From Haemaphysalis longicornis (lineage: Eukaryota; Arthropoda; Arachnida; Ixodida; Ixodidae): a stretch of DNA of 64,000 bases. The notes under the pieces were generated by a model, which was not told the origin of the DNA, did not search any database, and saw only the letters and a program-made list of their open reading frames with translations. This document shows positions 63,115 through 64,000 of this stretch, piece after piece. Location of the stretch: assembly GCA_013339765.2 (NCBI GenBank), contig CM023454.1:148861603-148925602 (forward strand), written 5' to 3'. Positions within the stretch are counted from its first letter, which is position 1; every line of letters begins with the position of its first letter. The translations under genes were made by a program, and so were the position numbers.

Positions 63115-64000
63115 GGTCAGTATATTGGGGCCCGTTCTATTCAACATTTACATAAATGACATAACAAGAATTGATGAACACGCTCAATATATAGTATACG
63201 CAGACGACACTAGCCTTTTTTTCCAGTCAGACAGTATTACCGAACTCGCGAATTCAGCCAACACAGCTTTACGTAAGCTTCTTTCGTGGAGCATGCAAAA
63301 CTCGCTCCAAATGAATGCTAAGAAAACGAAGGCAATATTGTTTTCCCCTCTGCAGAAGGTAATCGATCGTAATGTTGAAATAAAATTTGGATCTGAGAAA
63401 ATTGAACTTGCAAAGGAAGTCAGGACATTAGGGTAATTTTCAATCAAAATTTAACTTGGGATGCACACTTCGAACGGGTTGCTGTAAACCTGGCTAGGGC
63501 TTGTGGCGTACTTTCCAGGTTAAGGCAGGTAATGCCACCGGAAGTGAAGCTTTGCATTTACAACGCAATTTTCTCTTCCCATTTAAGTTATTGCAACCTT
63601 GTTTGGGGGGATGCACCTCAAACCCATATTCACAGGTTGTTTTTATTCTAGAAAAGGCAATTCGTCATTTTGCGAACGTTGGATGTAGGGACCACACGAA
63701 AGAGCTGTTTGCCGCCTTCAATGTTGTTCCTGCCACTTAAATGTATCGATACCAGTTAATTACAAAATACAACAAATACCTAAATCTTAACAACAATTGC
63801 TTCTTCAAATTATGCAATCTCCGGACACCCGCACAAGTCCGTTATGATATAAGACAAAAAGAGAATTGGCTTGTACCCTTTTGCAGAACAAACCACGGCA
63901 TGCGCCGAATAGAGTATGCTATGCCTAGTTTTTTAAACTACCTAGAAAACATGAACATTAATAGAAATACTCGTTCTAAGCGTAAGTGAAAAGAATATTT
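63115..64000 (+). mobile_element. CR1/L2-like LINE, RT C-terminal half, running off the edge
   Basis: 5'-truncated at about 63115. The first frame (to 63436) reads LGPVLFNIYINDITRI and YIVYADDTSLFFQS, with the catalytic DD near 63200, then KTKAILFSPLQKV. After frameshifts, 63741-63989 reads NKYLNLNNNCFFKLCNLRT and VPFCRTNHGMRRIEYAMPSFLN, the LINE C-terminus. The 3' UTR and tail lie outside. Several frame breaks mark it as inactive. Confidence 0.8.

Noticed and set aside
62799..63159. Small plus-strand frames including MPTSAVASSSSSVVVVPV with a GTATGG donor-like end
   Set aside because: Low-complexity (GTGGTG) sequence and a weak donor; a first exon is possible but not supported.
1..64000. 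CRISPR arrays, bacterial operons, rRNA genes
   Set aside because: No regularly spaced short repeats with unique spacers, no ribosome-binding-site-led gene strings and no rRNA-like core sequence were seen.

Overview
This window is eukaryotic nuclear DNA. The best guess for the source is a hard tick (Ixodidae, probably a metastriate genus). The evidence is tRNA-headed SINEs of the tick Ruka type (whole copy at 57909-58148 with a 17-bp target duplication), a very high density of Ty3/Gypsy, CR1/L2-like and I/R1-like retroelements, and many TIR/foldback elements. Almost all recognisable coding sequence belongs to transposable elements, most of them frameshifted, truncated or interrupted. I see no bacterial operon, CRISPR array or rRNA.

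Layout. 1-1761: minus-strand Gypsy gag/protease ending in an LTR. 2.4-4.4 kb: two related LINE 3' remnants, the second peppered with small indels. 5985-6786: foldback DNA element with about 270-bp arms. 7012-11625: LTR retrotransposon with 5-bp target duplication CAAGG, 701-bp LTRs, gag, a protease remnant and a scrambled pol; its 3' LTR carries an 889-bp TIR transposon. 12286-23801: a hAT-like non-autonomous element (8-bp near-identical TSD) that contains a Gypsy element (13109-23659), which contains a CR1/L2-like LINE (about 14.8-19.5 kb) whose ORF1 begins with a 2A-like motif; the LINE is itself split by a small TIR element. This is a four-level nest.

24-32 kb: mostly non-coding, with a tRNA-like sequence, candidate host exons (27839-27988, 28137-28304, 30565-30666), a minus-strand LINE end, a Penelope-like GIY-YIG remnant and a 19-bp minisatellite. 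32.7-41.7 kb: a long I/R1-like LINE with RNase H and a poly(A) tail, split by at least four later insertions (a TIR element, an RNase-H-bearing LINE in reverse, a CR1-like LINE end in reverse, and a 141-bp LTR-like insert). 42-44.1 kb: another minus-strand LINE. 44.2-46.5 kb: Gypsy integrase remnant, interrupted by a DNA transposon that is interrupted by another with 42-bp perfect TIRs.

46.6-64 kb is poorer in transposons. It has a candidate two-exon small gene (46985-47619), a mariner-type foldback (48645-49200), a LINE tail, a candidate first exon with a typical 'AAGATGGCGGC' start (53139), a candidate membrane-protein last exon (56362-56597), three SINEs, tandem duplications, and a LINE reverse transcriptase running off the right edge.

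The elements do not form a pathway. They record serial insertion, and several insertion events can be ordered from the sequence because target duplications or an intact second copy are present in the window.
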